Shown: positions 16,416 to 26,752 of the stretch, piece after piece
Position numbering within the stretch: position 1 is the stretch's first letter
How the letters are laid out: the number at the start of each line of letters is the position of its first letter
Assembly (NCBI GenBank): GCA_030803735.1
Contig: JAURUC010000001.1
Span: 648,501 to 712,500 of the forward strand
Origin: Actinopolyspora lacussalsi
Lineage (GTDB): Bacteria; Actinomycetota; Actinomycetes; Mycobacteriales; Pseudonocardiaceae
Reading direction: 5' to 3'
Length of the DNA stretch: 64,000 nt
Made by a program: the position numbers and the translations under genes
The notes under the pieces: model-generated
Database searches by the model: none
The model's input: the letters and a program-made list of their open reading frames with translations, nothing else
What the model was told of the DNA's origin: nothing

Positions 16416-16532
16416 TTCGGAGGTTGTGCCGTTCCGTTTCGGGTACTCCGATCCTGTCGCGTTCGAAATCGCGGTGAATTGTTCGGGCACGATGAGTGGT
16501 GCGACCAGGATTTTCTAGGTTCGGTGAAAACC

Positions 16533-16572
16533 ACGACGATACCCCGGCCGTGCGACGTGCTCGTATCGTCGT
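16533..16572. repeat. 10-bp inverted repeat downstream of tRNA-Pro
   Basis: ACGACGATAC (16533-16542) and GTATCGTCGT (16563-16572) are perfect complements 20 bp apart. It lies between the small helical gene and the tRNA terminator. Function unknown: a second transcription terminator for the small gene, or a protein site. Confidence 0.4.
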
Positions 16573-16609
16573 ACCGAATCGAGACCAACACAGGGAAGGG
16601 ACAATGAGG

Positions 16610-16650
16610 AGCCCCGCTGACTCGGCACATCGTACCGGATCAGCGGGGCT
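16610..16650 (-). terminator. Terminator of tRNA-Pro
   Basis: An 11-bp perfect stem (AGCCCCGCTGA at 16610-16620, TCAGCGGGGCT at 16640-16650) with a 19-nt loop starts six bases beyond the 3' end of the tRNA gene on the same strand. The bases after the stem on that strand are T/C rich but not a pure T-run. Confidence 0.7.
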
Positions 16651-16656
16651 GAGTTC

Positions 16657-16733
16657 TGGTCGGGACGGCGGGATTCGAACCCACGACCCCCTGACCCCCA
16701 GTCAGGTGCGCTACCAAGCTGCGCCACGTCCCG
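16657..16733 (-). tRNA. tRNA-Pro (anticodon GGG)
   Basis: Read on the reverse strand, a complete cloverleaf runs from CGGGACG at 16733 to a matching CGTCCCG, followed by discriminator A and an encoded CCA (16657-16659). The D arm is GGCGCAGCTTGGTAGCGC-like, the anticodon loop CTGGGGG gives anticodon GGG, and the T loop is GTTCGAATCC. It reads CCC (and CCU by wobble) proline codons. A hairpin terminator follows. No integrase or att duplication is visible beside it. Confidence 0.97.
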
Positions 16734-16852
16734 CTCTTCTGTTGAACTGTGATCAGCTTACACCACCTCCCACGGCCCGGAGCACGGGGGTGGCGGTCAT
16801 GTTCACCCGCCGGTGGCGAGCGAGCCGCGGCAGGCGAGCTATCGTCGAGACG

Positions 16853-17239
16853 ATGGGGAAGCACCGGCCCAACCCTCCGCAGTGGGTCTGGTACACGTTC
16901 GGCGGCAAGCTGCCCGCTCACCTCGCCGAATGGGTACTGCACGACGTGACCTGCCGTACCTGGGTGCTCCGCCATCTCCTCCGCGCCCTGACGCAGCTCG
17001 CCCCGTTCTGCGTGGTGGTGCTGCTGTTGCCGGGCCCGCTCTACATCCGGTTGTCCTCGGTCGTCCTGGGCCTGCTGGTGGGATTGTTCTACTCGATCAG
17101 CGCCATGGGCGAGAGCTGTGAACACCGCGTGATCAAACACGGCTACCCACCGGGGATCGGGCGTGAGACCCGCGCGATGTACCGCGAGGTCCGCAGGGCG
17201 ACCCGGGACGACGCGCGCAGGCGCGGACGACCCGAATGA
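16853..17239 (+). CDS. DUF5313 membrane protein
   Basis: A 128-residue actinobacterial protein of the DUF5313 family: it begins with the family hallmark KHRPNPPQWVWYTFGGKLP, then EWVLHDVTCRTWVLRHLLRA, two membrane spans (about 42-85) and a basic tail (REVRRATRDDARRRGR). Function unknown. The frame is open much further upstream, through the tRNA gene, but ATG 16853 gives the family start. TATCGT at 16840-16845 lies seven bases before the ATG and no ribosome site is present, so the message may be leaderless. Confidence 0.85.
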   Translation: MGKHRPNPPQWVWYTFGGKLPAHLAEWVLHDVTCRTWVLRHLLRALTQLAPFCVVVLLLPGPLYIRLSSVVLGLLVGLFYSISAMGESCEHRVIKHGYPPGIGRETRAMYREVRRATRDDARRRGRPE

Positions 17240-17420
17240 GTCCACCCGGACGAACCCGGCCACCAGACCGGTCGGATACCCCCGGCCGGAGAGCCCATCC
17301 GAAGCCGCTCCGTTCGCGCGCTTCGGTATTGCCCCGCCCACGATTCGCCCATAGGTTCGAGACCACGCTGGCCCGAAAAGCGGTCCGGCGGTATCAACGG
17401 CGTGGCTGACAGGAGTGACG

Positions 17421-18743
17421 ATGAACGCCGAAGCGGGCTTCGACCAGGACGGAGAGCACGCACGCTTGGCGCGGCGGCGTGCCGCGGTGATGCCGTCCTG
17501 GCTGTCGACCATGTACTCCGAGCCGATCGACATCGAGAGCGGATCCGGCAGACACGTGTGGGACGGCGAGGGAAACCGCTACCTCGACTTCTTCGGCGGC
17601 ATCCTCACGACCATGACCGGCCACGCCGTGCCCGAGGTGACCGAGGCCGTGGCCGAGCAGGCGGGCAGGATCCTGCACTCCTCGACGTTGTACCTGAACC
17701 GGCCGATGGTGGACCTGGCGGAACGGATCGCCGAGTTGTCGGGCCTGGACGACCCCAGGGTCTTCTTCACCACCAGCGGCACCGAGGCCAACGACACCGC
17801 TCTGCTGCTGGCCACCGGTTACCGGGCCTCCAACCAGATCCTGGCGCTGCGCAACAGCTACCACGGCCGTTCGTTCGCCTCGCTGGCGGTGACCGGCAAC
17901 CGGAGCTGGTCGCCGAGCAGTCTCTCACCGGTGCAGACCAGCTACGTCCACGGCACCCGAAGGCGCGGCACCATGCTGGAGGGGCTGAGCGACGAGGAGT
18001 TCACCGAGGCGTGCGTGCGCGATCTGGAGGACACCCTCGATCAGCTGTACGGCAACGTGGCGTGCTTGATCGCCGAGCCGATCCAGGGCGTCGGTGGGTT
18101 CGCCGCGCCCCCGGACGGCCTGCTCGCGCGGTTCAGGGAAGTGCTGGACCGGCACGGCATCCTGTGGATCAGCGACGAGGTGCAGACCGGTTGGGGGCGC
18201 ACCGGCGAGCACTTCTGGGGCTGGCAGGCGCACGCCGACAACGGCGCGCCGGACGTGGTCACCTTCGCCAAGGGGATCGGCAACGGCCTTCCGATAGCCG
18301 GTGTGGTCGCCCGGGGTGAGGTCATGGACAGCGTCGCCGCGAACTCGATCTCCACCTTCGGCGGCAGTCCGCTGACAGCCGCCGGCGCGCTGGCGAACCT
18401 CGACTACCACCAGCGCCACGACCTGCGGGAGAACGCGCGCCGGGTCGGTGCGGTGCTGCGCGACGAACTGCGGCCCGCCGAGTCCCTGAACCCGGTTGCC
18501 GAGATCCGCGGCAAGGGGCTGATGCTCGGTGTCGAGCTGGTGCGAGCGGACGGAACCCCCGCTCCCGAGACGGCGGCCGCCGTCACCGAGCGGGCGCGGG
18601 AACGCGGAGTGCTGATCGGCAAAGGGGGACTGGAGGGAAACGTGCTGCGCATCGCCCCGCCGTTGAGCGTCACCGAGGAGGAGACGACCGAAGGGGCTCG
18701 GGCGCTGGTCGAGGCGTTGCGCGCCGCGACGCCCGCCGTGTGA
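17421..18743 (+). CDS. Class III aminotransferase (PLP-dependent, AGXT2/GabT-like)
   Basis: A 440-residue PLP enzyme of aminotransferase class III. The phosphate loop is TTSGTEAN, the PLP-ring Asp is in LWISDEVQTGWGRTG, and the Schiff-base Lys in VTFAKGIGNGLP. The C-terminal small domain (EIRGKGLMLGVEL, VLRIAPPLSV) is complete. AGGAG seven bases before ATG 17421 sets the start. Sequence style is closest to the alanine-glyoxylate/aspartate aminotransferase family III enzymes, which also include GABA, ornithine and beta-alanine transaminases, so the amino donor is not fixed. It stands alone; no catabolic partner is adjacent. Confidence 0.88.
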   Translation: MNAEAGFDQDGEHARLARRRAAVMPSWLSTMYSEPIDIESGSGRHVWDGEGNRYLDFFGGILTTMTGHAVPEVTEAVAEQAGRILHSSTLYLNRPMVDLAERIAELSGLDDPRVFFTTSGTEANDTALLLATGYRASNQILALRNSYHGRSFASLAVTGNRSWSPSSLSPVQTSYVHGTRRRGTMLEGLSDEEFTEACVRDLEDTLDQLYGNVACLIAEPIQGVGGFAAPPDGLLARFREVLDRHGILWISDEVQTGWGRTGEHFWGWQAHADNGAPDVVTFAKGIGNGLPIAGVVARGEVMDSVAANSISTFGGSPLTAAGALANLDYHQRHDLRENARRVGAVLRDELRPAESLNPVAEIRGKGLMLGVELVRADGTPAPETAAAVTERARERGVLIGKGGLEGNVLRIAPPLSVTEEETTEGARALVEALRAATPAV

Positions 18744-18917
18744 TGCCCGGACGGGCGTAGCAGCGGCCACAGCCGCGCTCCCGCTTCACCGGGCGCTAGG
18801 CTGGTTGCCAGTAGGGGTGGTTCGCTCCGGCGTGGCCGTCCCGAACCCCGTGACGCCCGGAGTCAGACATCGTGCCGGGTTTCCGGTCGAAATACCGCCA
18901 CGATCGGTGACCCCGGC

Positions 18918-19607
18918 GTGGACAGGACCGAACGAGAAGGCCATTCGTTGACACGATCCCAGCAGACCGGATCCGGTGACCCCGCCGGACCGGCATCCCG
19001 CAGCGGTTCGCTGCTGTCCGAGTACCGCACTTTCGTGAACCGGGCGGTGCGCGAACCCTCCACCATCGGTGCCGTCCTGCCCAGCTCTCCCGTGCTGGCC
19101 AGGGAGATGGCAGCCGTCGTGCCGAGCGTCGAACAGCCGGTCGTCGTCGAGCTGGGCCCCGGAACCGGCGCACTCAGCGGTGCCATCGCCGAACGCGTCC
19201 CCCAAGGGGGACGCCACGTCGCCGTCGAGGTCGACCCCGGCATGTGCGAGCACCTGCGCACCGCCGCGCCCTGGTTGGAGGTCCTGCAGGGGGACGCGAT
19301 GCGGCTGGGCGAGCTGCTCGCCGAGCACGGGATCGAGTCGGCGGACGCCGTCGTCAGCGGGCTGCCCTGGTCGCTGTTCGCCGCCGAGTCGCAGCGGCGG
19401 ATCCTGCGCGAGATCGGTTCCGTACTGGCACCCGGCGGCGGATTCACCACCATCGCCTACGCGCACGCGCTGGGGATGTCGGGTGCCCGGCGATTCCGGG
19501 ATCGACTGGGAGCGGCGTTCGACGAGGTGATCACCTCACGCACCGTCTGGCGCAACGTGCCGCCCGCCCGCGTCTACGTCTGCCGCAGGCCCGTGGCGCG
19601 TCGCTGA
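18918..19607 (+). CDS. Class I SAM methyltransferase, phospholipid N-methyltransferase-like
   Basis: A 229-residue methyltransferase of the PmtA/KsgA-like group. After a Ser/Gly-rich N-terminus comes FVNRAVREPSTIGAVLPSSP, a stretch typical of PmtA-like enzymes, then motif I (VVVELGPGTGALSGAI), motif II (VAVEVDPGMCEHLR), LEVLQGDAM and SGLPWSLFAAE (motif IV), and LAPGGGFTTIAYAH. The substrate could be phosphatidylethanolamine or another lipid. GTG 18918 is the longest start; TTG 18948 has GAGAAGG seven bases upstream and is at least as likely. No relation to the betaine methyltransferase further right. Confidence 0.78.
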   Translation: MDRTEREGHSLTRSQQTGSGDPAGPASRSGSLLSEYRTFVNRAVREPSTIGAVLPSSPVLAREMAAVVPSVEQPVVVELGPGTGALSGAIAERVPQGGRHVAVEVDPGMCEHLRTAAPWLEVLQGDAMRLGELLAEHGIESADAVVSGLPWSLFAAESQRRILREIGSVLAPGGGFTTIAYAHALGMSGARRFRDRLGAAFDEVITSRTVWRNVPPARVYVCRRPVARR

Positions 19608-19645
19608 GATTCCGGGCTGGGCTTCCGGTCGGCGGGCCGCGACAC

Positions 19646-21181
19646 TCACATCCCGCGGATCCGGGGCCACAGCTCGGACCAGCTCAGCTCGGGCTCGGTG
19701 TAGAGGGTGACGGCGACACCGCGCGCGATGTTGACCACGTTGTGCTCGGTTCGCACGGTGTCCAGCTGCCGCCGGTCCCCGAAGTGGGGCGCCAAGGGGT
19801 GCTCGCTGCCGACGTAGAGCATCGCGCGCGCCGAATCGGGCGGGGCTCCGAAGAACCAGTACCCCCGGTGCGGGCTGTAGATCCGGGGTATCCCGAGTTC
19901 CCGCCCGTGCACGTCCAGTGCCGCCGCGGCCGGGTAGCTCTCCGCGACCACCACGGTGTCCTCGCGCAGTTCCGCGGGCAGCTCGCGGTAGGCCCTCGCG
20001 GTGGTTCGCGCCAGCGCTCGCCATCCCGTCTCGTACATCCTGCTGTAGCTGGGCAGCTCGGGGTGGGCGGCCAACAGCGGCAGGGGATAGATCGGCAGCA
20101 GCGCGATCGGCAGCAACGCCGACAGCGGATAGACCACCCACGGGACCCAACGGGCCCTGTTGTGTCCGCGTAGTTCGCGGCGGCGCCGCAGTCCCACCGC
20201 GCCCGCGGCGAACAGCAGCCCGAACGTTCCCGCCGGATAGTTCGGTCTGCCACTGGCCGCGAGGAAGAACAGCACCAGTCCCAGTACCGTCCACCCCAGG
20301 AAACGGTACTCGGCGAGTTCGGGAGCTCGCAGCAGTTGCCACAGCCCGTAGCAGCACAGCACCGCTCCCACCACGACCCCGGAGTAGAGCAGCGCGTTCG
20401 GCACGAACAGCAGGCGCCGCGTCTCACCCGCCACCACCGCGCCCATGTCCAGGGCGGGCCATCCGTTCCGGTGCTGCCACAGCAGGGTCGGCACGGACGT
20501 GACCAGTACCGCTCCGGCGCCGAACCACACCGCCGGCCTGCGCAGCATCCGACGCGGCCCGACGGCGAGCACCGCCAGTAGGACAGCCACGCACAACAGG
20601 ACCACCTGGAACTTGGTCTGCACCCCCACGATCGCGACCGCCGTCGTGCCCCACAGCAGCCTGTCTCTGCGAAATCCGGCTCGGTGCCACCGGGTCCAGC
20701 GGATCAGCAACCACAGGATCAGACCCCACTCCAGCGGTGCGAGCGTGGCGGCGGCCAGCCAGTGGCCGCTGAGCAGCAGCCACGGTGAGATCGCGTAGGC
20801 AGCGGCCGCCAGGGTCTGTGCCCGGTGATCCCCACCGAGCTCCCGGGCGATCAGGGCGGTGAGCACGATTCCGCCCGCGGTCACCAGGGCGGGGACGAAC
20901 CGCAGCACGAGCAGTGAGTCCGGAGCCAGCGCGTCGGCCCACCGCGCCAACAACGGGACCAGCGGCTGCTGGTCCATGTATCCCCAGTCCAGGTAGTACT
21001 TGCCCGCGGCCAGGAAGTACAGCTCGTCCGAGAGGTAGCCGTAACGAGGGCTCAGCACCAGCAACAGGGCTGTGATCGTTCCCGCGAGCAGCAGTACCGG
21101 CACGCGTGCGAACGAGGTGGCCTCCATCGCCGCACGCGTGTTCGGGTTCCGCCGCTCGGCGGTGGACAGGGACGCGGACAC
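19646..21181 (-). CDS. GT39-family membrane glycosyltransferase (PMT_2/ArnT-like)
   Basis: A 511-residue integral membrane protein with about 11-12 spans. The first extracytoplasmic loop carries the acidic pair YLSDELYFLAAGKYYLDWGY typical of GT39 enzymes that use polyprenyl-phosphate sugars, followed by MDQQPLVPLLARW. The last about 150 residues are a soluble outward-facing domain. GGAGGAG before GTG 21181 sets the start. Such enzymes add sugars to cell-envelope proteins, lipids or arabinogalactan-like polymers. It sits alone, convergent with the methyltransferase and divergent from the TetR regulator. Confidence 0.85.
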   Translation of the reverse strand: MSASLSTAERRNPNTRAAMEATSFARVPVLLLAGTITALLLVLSPRYGYLSDELYFLAAGKYYLDWGYMDQQPLVPLLARWADALAPDSLLVLRFVPALVTAGGIVLTALIARELGGDHRAQTLAAAAYAISPWLLLSGHWLAAATLAPLEWGLILWLLIRWTRWHRAGFRRDRLLWGTTAVAIVGVQTKFQVVLLCVAVLLAVLAVGPRRMLRRPAVWFGAGAVLVTSVPTLLWQHRNGWPALDMGAVVAGETRRLLFVPNALLYSGVVVGAVLCCYGLWQLLRAPELAEYRFLGWTVLGLVLFFLAASGRPNYPAGTFGLLFAAGAVGLRRRRELRGHNRARWVPWVVYPLSALLPIALLPIYPLPLLAAHPELPSYSRMYETGWRALARTTARAYRELPAELREDTVVVAESYPAAAALDVHGRELGIPRIYSPHRGYWFFGAPPDSARAMLYVGSEHPLAPHFGDRRQLDTVRTEHNVVNIARGVAVTLYTEPELSWSELWPRIRGM

Positions 21182-21355
21182 CGAAACTCCTCCAAGCGAA
21201 CTCGACCACGATCAGCCTAGGTCCCGCCCAGGCGGCGCGGGATCAAGTGCCCGAGTCCGGTCGCTCCCGGACAAGGCCGGACCGCGAGCACGGCGGAGTT
21301 CCACCCGTCGGGCACTACCGCTGCTTTCGGGCGAACTCCCGCCTGCGCCCGGACA

Positions 21356-21985
21356 ATGTCGTTGATGACCGGTGGAAATCGGACGAGCGGCAAGGAGCGT
21401 GGTTCCGGGCGCAGGGCGGAGCTGCTGTCCATGGCGGCCCGGATGTTCGCGACCCGCGGGGTGGCGGCCACTACGATGCGTGAGATCGCCGACGAGGCGG
21501 GGATACTGTCCGGCAGTCTCTACCACCACTTCGACTCGAAGGAGGCGATGGTCGACGAGATCCTGCGGGAGTATCTGAACGCGCAGCTGGAGCGATTCCG
21601 CCGAGTGGTCGACGCCGGCCACGACCCGCACACCACGGTGGGCGAGTTGATTCACGAGGCGTTCGCGGCGTTGCACCGCCATCGGTGGGCGATGGCCGTC
21701 CTGCACAACGAGGCCGGATACCTCGCCGGGTTCGACAGGTTCGGCTACATCGACACCGCGAACCGCGACTTCGAGCGCATCTGGGTACGTGTGCTGCGGC
21801 AGGGCCAGCGGACGGGGGTGTTTCGCGCCGAGCTCAGTCCCCGGCTGGCGCACCGGTTCATCCGGGACTCCGTCTCCGCCGCCGTGCGCTGGTACAACCC
21901 CAGCGGCCGCATGAGCGTTCAAGGGATCGCGGAGCAGTACACCCGTATCTTCCGCGACGGCATGGTGGTATCCGGCCGAGATTGA
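21356..21985 (+). CDS. TetR-family transcriptional regulator (KstR2-like)
   Basis: A 209-residue repressor. Residues about 20-66 form the TetR helix-turn-helix: MAARMFATRGVAATTMREIA, then GSLYHHFDSKEAMVDEIL. The ligand domain (about 75-205) resembles KstR2/FadR-type acyl-CoA sensors (AALHRHRWAMAVLHNEAG, FIRDSVSAAVRWYNPSG), so a CoA thioester is a plausible inducer. Start is ATG 21356. No gene of steroid or fatty acid breakdown is adjacent; the nearest, KorAB, begins 800 bp downstream. Confidence 0.9.
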   Translation: MSLMTGGNRTSGKERGSGRRAELLSMAARMFATRGVAATTMREIADEAGILSGSLYHHFDSKEAMVDEILREYLNAQLERFRRVVDAGHDPHTTVGELIHEAFAALHRHRWAMAVLHNEAGYLAGFDRFGYIDTANRDFERIWVRVLRQGQRTGVFRAELSPRLAHRFIRDSVSAAVRWYNPSGRMSVQGIAEQYTRIFRDGMVVSGRD

Positions 21986-22785
21986 ATCGCGAGAACCTAG
22001 CACGGGGTCTCGCCTCCACCACGTGATCCGTGCCGCGCGAGGACACACCGGCTTCCCCGCACCGGTGGGGACGCCCGAGCGTCGTGGTCGCGGGTGATGT
22101 GGCTGCCGCCCGGTGACGGCGGAAAAGCCCCGCCATTCGATATGGTGGAAATCACATCTCTTTTTTCGGTCGAGTAGTGGGAAATCGCGCCGCCGATCAG
22201 GTGTCGTCCCGAATGGGCGTCCGCTGTTTCGAATGCACGGACGGAACGGGGTATCCGCCACCGAGCCGGCATCCGCTCGCGTGAGCGGGCTCGAGGTGCA
22301 CGACGGCACCGTGCCGAGCCGTTCGTGCCGTGCTCACGGATCCGACGTGCGGATCGGGACACGTGCCGCCGGAACGCGGAACCGCTGCCGTGGGGCTGGT
22401 TGTGGGATGCGCAGTGGTGATGCCGTGCTCACGGTCGGCGCGCCGGAGGTACGCCACCCCTGCCCACCTCGCTCGACCGTCGCCGAGCGGGTGCTCGCCA
22501 CGTAGCCCGAGCCCGTCGTGGCGGTTTTCACTGTCGTGGGAGGTATTCGAATCGGTCACGTCGATTCTCGTTTCCGTCGTCGACCGCGCTTCCTCCCGTG
22601 CCGTACGGAACGGGGTTTCCCGGAAAACGGAATGCGACGACTGCCGAGTTCGTTGTGCCACGAGTATGCTGCGGACAGGTTGCGACTTGATCGCCGGACG
22701 CGGCTCAGGGTACGAACAGCGGCGGTGGACGAGTCGCCCATTCCGCGATGGGGGCTTCCTCGCACGGTGAAAGGGAACTGGTCAA
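21986..22785. other. 800-bp region with no supported gene
   Basis: Between the TetR gene and korA. Open frames exist on both strands (for example 22330-22770 forward and 22197-22661 reverse) but none has a ribosome site, hydrophobic pattern or family motif, and their composition is Arg/Ser rich as in spurious frames. A short T-run at 22163-22168 is the only AT-rich spot. The last about 100 bp should hold the korAB promoter. Confidence 0.5.
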
Positions 22786-24698
22786 GTGGTGGCGACGAAC
22801 GGGCAACAACCCGCTGAGCGAGCGGGAGCCGGGGCTGACGAACAGCAGCCGGACACGCAGCGCAAGGTGAACCGCGTCGTGATCCGGTTCGCCGGGGACT
22901 CCGGCGACGGTATGCAGCTGACCGGCGACCGTTTCACCTCGGAAGCCGCCGCGTTCGGCAATGACCTGGCGACCCTGCCGAACTACCCGGCCGAGATCAG
23001 GGCCCCCGCGGGAACCCTCCCCGGAGTCTCGAGCTTTCAACTCCACTTCGCCGACTACGACATTCTCACACCCGGTGACCGGCCGGACGTGCTGGTGGCG
23101 ATGAACCCGGCCGCGCTCAAGGCCAATCTCGGCGATCTTCCGCACGGCGCGACCGTGGTGGTCAACACCGACGAGTTCACCAAGCGCAACCTGAAGAAGG
23201 TGGGCTACGAGCAGTCTCCGCTGGAGACCGATGAGCTCGACCGGTTCACGCTGCACCGGGTGGCGATGAGCGAGCTGACCAAGGGAGCGGTGGCCGAGAC
23301 GGGGCTGACCCGCAAGGAGGCGGAGCGCTGCAAGAACATGTTCGCGCTCGGGCTGCTGTCGTGGATGTATCACCGTCCCACCGAGAACACCGAGCGCTTC
23401 CTGCGTGAGAAGTTCTCCGGCAAACCGCAGGTGGCCGAGGCGAATCTGCTCGCGTTCCGGGCGGGATGGAACTACGGGGAGACCACCGAGTCGTTCGCGG
23501 TGACCTACGAGGTTCAGCCCGCCAGCCTGCCCGAGGGGACCTACCGGCAGGTCACCGGCAACCTCGCGCTGTCCTACGGTCTCGTGGCGGCCGGGCAGCG
23601 CAGCGAACTCCCGGTGTTTTTGGGCAGCTATCCGATCACGCCCGCCTCCGACGTGCTGCACGAGATGGCCAAGCACAAGAACTTCGGTGTGACGACCTTC
23701 CAGGCCGAGGACGAGATCGCGGGTGTGGGGGCCGCGTTGGGGGCCGCCTTCGGTGGTTCGCTCGGCGTTACCACCACCTCCGGACCGGGGCTGGCGCTGA
23801 AGTCGGAGACGATCGGACTGGCGGTGGCCCTGGAGCTGCCGATGCTGATCTGCGACATCCAGCGTGGCGGGCCGTCGACCGGGCTGCCCACCAAGACCGA
23901 ACAGGCCGACCTGCTGCAGGCGCTGTACGGCCGCAACGGGGAGTCGCCGGTACCGGTGCTGGCGCCGCGTTCACCGGCGGACTGCTTCGACATCGCCATC
24001 GACGCCGCACGGATCGCGTTGACCTACCGCACCCCTGTGCTGTTGCTCTCGGACGGGGCCACGGCCAACGGCTCCGAACCATGGATGATCCCCGAGGTGG
24101 CGGACCTTCCCGACCTGCGGGTCGACTTCGCGACCGAGACGAACGCAACCGACGGTTCCGAGGAGTTCTGGCCGTATCTGCGTGACCCGCGGACCCTCGC
24201 CCGACAGTGGGCGATTCCCGGTACGGCCGGTCTGGAGCACCGCGTCGGCGGGTTGGAGAAGCTGGACGGCAAGGGCAGCATCTCCTACGACCCGGACAAT
24301 CACGACGCGATGGTGCGGCTGCGGCAACGCAGGATCGACGGCATCGAGGTGGACGACATCGAGGTGGATGATCCCGGCGCTGACGCGCGAGTGCTGGTGC
24401 TGGGATGGGGTTCGTCCTACGGGCCGATCGGTGCGGCCTGCCGCAGGCTGCGAGCGCGCGGAATGTCGATCGCGCAGACACACCTGCGCCATCTCAACCC
24501 CATGCCGGGCAACCTCGGCGAGATACTCCGGCGTTACGAGCGAGTCGTGGTACCGGAGATGAACATGGGGCAGTTGGCGATGTTGCTGCGATCGCGGTAC
24601 CTGGTGGACGCTCAGTCCTACACCAAAGTCGCGGGCTTGCCGTTCCAGGCCGAGGAGTTGGAAAACGTGCTGTCCGATGTGGTTCAGGGAGTCGAGCT

Positions 24699-24702
<4 letters not shown>
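22786..24702 (+). CDS. korA: 2-oxoglutarate:ferredoxin oxidoreductase, alpha subunit (KorA)
   Basis: A 638-residue fusion of the gamma and alpha domains of a 2-oxoacid:ferredoxin oxidoreductase. The first about 200 residues are the gamma domain (VIRFAGDSGDGMQLTGDRF, LPNYPAEIRAPAGT), the rest the alpha (pyrimidine-type) and transketolase-like C-terminal domains (SYPITPASDVLHEMAKH, TTTSGPGLALKSE, QRGGPSTGLPTKTEQ). With KorB it oxidises 2-oxoglutarate to succinyl-CoA, passing electrons to ferredoxin; in actinobacteria it gives an alternative or aerobic TCA route. The start is GTG 22786, with AAGGGA about ten bases upstream. It overlaps korB by 4 bp. Confidence 0.95.
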
Positions 24703-25760
<1,058 letters not shown>

Positions 25761-25772
25761 GGTAGGCGCGAT

Positions 25773-25802
25773 ACCCGCCTTGACGGATCCGTCGGGGCGG
25801 GT
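25773..25802 (+). terminator. Hairpin after korB
   Basis: ACCCGCC (25773-25779) pairs with GGCGGGT (25796-25802); the intervening bases include the palindrome GACGGATCCGTC, which extends the structure. It starts 12 bases after the korB stop. No T-run follows. Confidence 0.6.
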
Positions 25803-25850
25803 CGCCGGTTACCGTCGACCCCGCACGAGTGCCCGTCGCGGGGGAGGACG

Positions 25851-26591
25851 ATGATCGGCTCGGAAACGACAGGCACTGCTCAGCGGTTGTCGGGTGACAT
25901 GCCGCCGGTGCTGATGTATCACTCCGTGCAGGAGTACACGACTGACCCTTACCGGGTGACGGTTCGCCCCGAGCGTTTCCTGCGGCAGTTGCGTTGGCTC
26001 CGCCTGCGCGGCTGGACCGGGGTGGGGGTGGGGCAGCTGCTCCGCGCGCACCGGCAGGGACTCGCGCGTGGGCTCATCGGGCTCACCTTCGACGACGGCT
26101 ATGCCGACTTCGACACCACCGTGGTGGGCGCGCTGCGTGAACACGGTTTCACCGCGACCGTGTTCGTGCTCACCCGACGGATCGACGGGCACAACGCGTG
26201 GGACGGTGACGGTCCACGCAAGTCCCTCATGAGCGCGGAGCAGATCCACCGCGCCGCCGAACTGGGGATGGAGATCGGCTCGCACGGTCTGCTGCACCGT
26301 CCGCTGTCCACGCTCTCCCGTGCCGAGATGGCCGAGGAGGTGCACCGCAGCCGTTCCGAGCTCACGGAGTTACTGCATCACCCGACCGAGGGTTTCTGCT
26401 ATCCCTACGGTGATCTCGACCGGAACACGATGCGCGAGGTCCACGAGGCCGGTTACGCCTACGCCTGCGCCGTTCGGCCGGGTTCGCTCGCCTGCGGATT
26501 CGCCATACCACGAATCCACGTCGGTGACCGTGACAACGGGCCGCGGCTGGAGGCCAAGCGGTGGCGCGCCCGGTTGCGCCCGAGCCGTTGA
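25851..26591 (+). CDS. Polysaccharide deacetylase (NodB/CE4)
   Basis: A 246-residue NodB-homology protein. Motif 1 is LTFDDGYADF (catalytic base Asp and metal Asp), motif 2 IGSHGLLHRPLS (metal His residues), followed by GFCYPYGDLDRNT and a final IPRIHVGDRDN. It lacks a signal peptide, so it may act inside the cell or be exported another way. GGGGGAGG before ATG 25851 sets the start. As first gene of the polysaccharide cluster it likely removes N-acetyl groups from the polymer or its precursor, as IcaB/PgaB do for poly-N-acetylglucosamine. Confidence 0.9.
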   Translation: MIGSETTGTAQRLSGDMPPVLMYHSVQEYTTDPYRVTVRPERFLRQLRWLRLRGWTGVGVGQLLRAHRQGLARGLIGLTFDDGYADFDTTVVGALREHGFTATVFVLTRRIDGHNAWDGDGPRKSLMSAEQIHRAAELGMEIGSHGLLHRPLSTLSRAEMAEEVHRSRSELTELLHHPTEGFCYPYGDLDRNTMREVHEAGYAYACAVRPGSLACGFAIPRIHVGDRDNGPRLEAKRWRARLRPSR

Positions 26592-26752
26592 CGGCGATTC
26601 CGGTGCGGCGTCCCGTCGAGTGGTGGAGGAGTTCCCTCCTGCCGGGAGGGTAGACACTTTTCCCCACTGCGGAGGAGGAACGCGGGGCCCTGCCGATGGC
26701 ACGGTCGAACGGCATCGGCAGTGATACGGCACCGTCGATCCTGGGAGGAATC

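Noticed and set aside
16657..17239. Long forward frame from 16496 reading through the tRNA gene into DUF5313
   Set aside because: The tRNA is certain on the reverse strand, and family likeness starts only at ATG 16853.
22197..22770. Open frames in the gap before korA (22197-22661 reverse, 22330-22770 forward)
   Set aside because: No ribosome site, no recognised motif, Arg/Ser-rich composition, and they overlap each other. Left as unassigned sequence.
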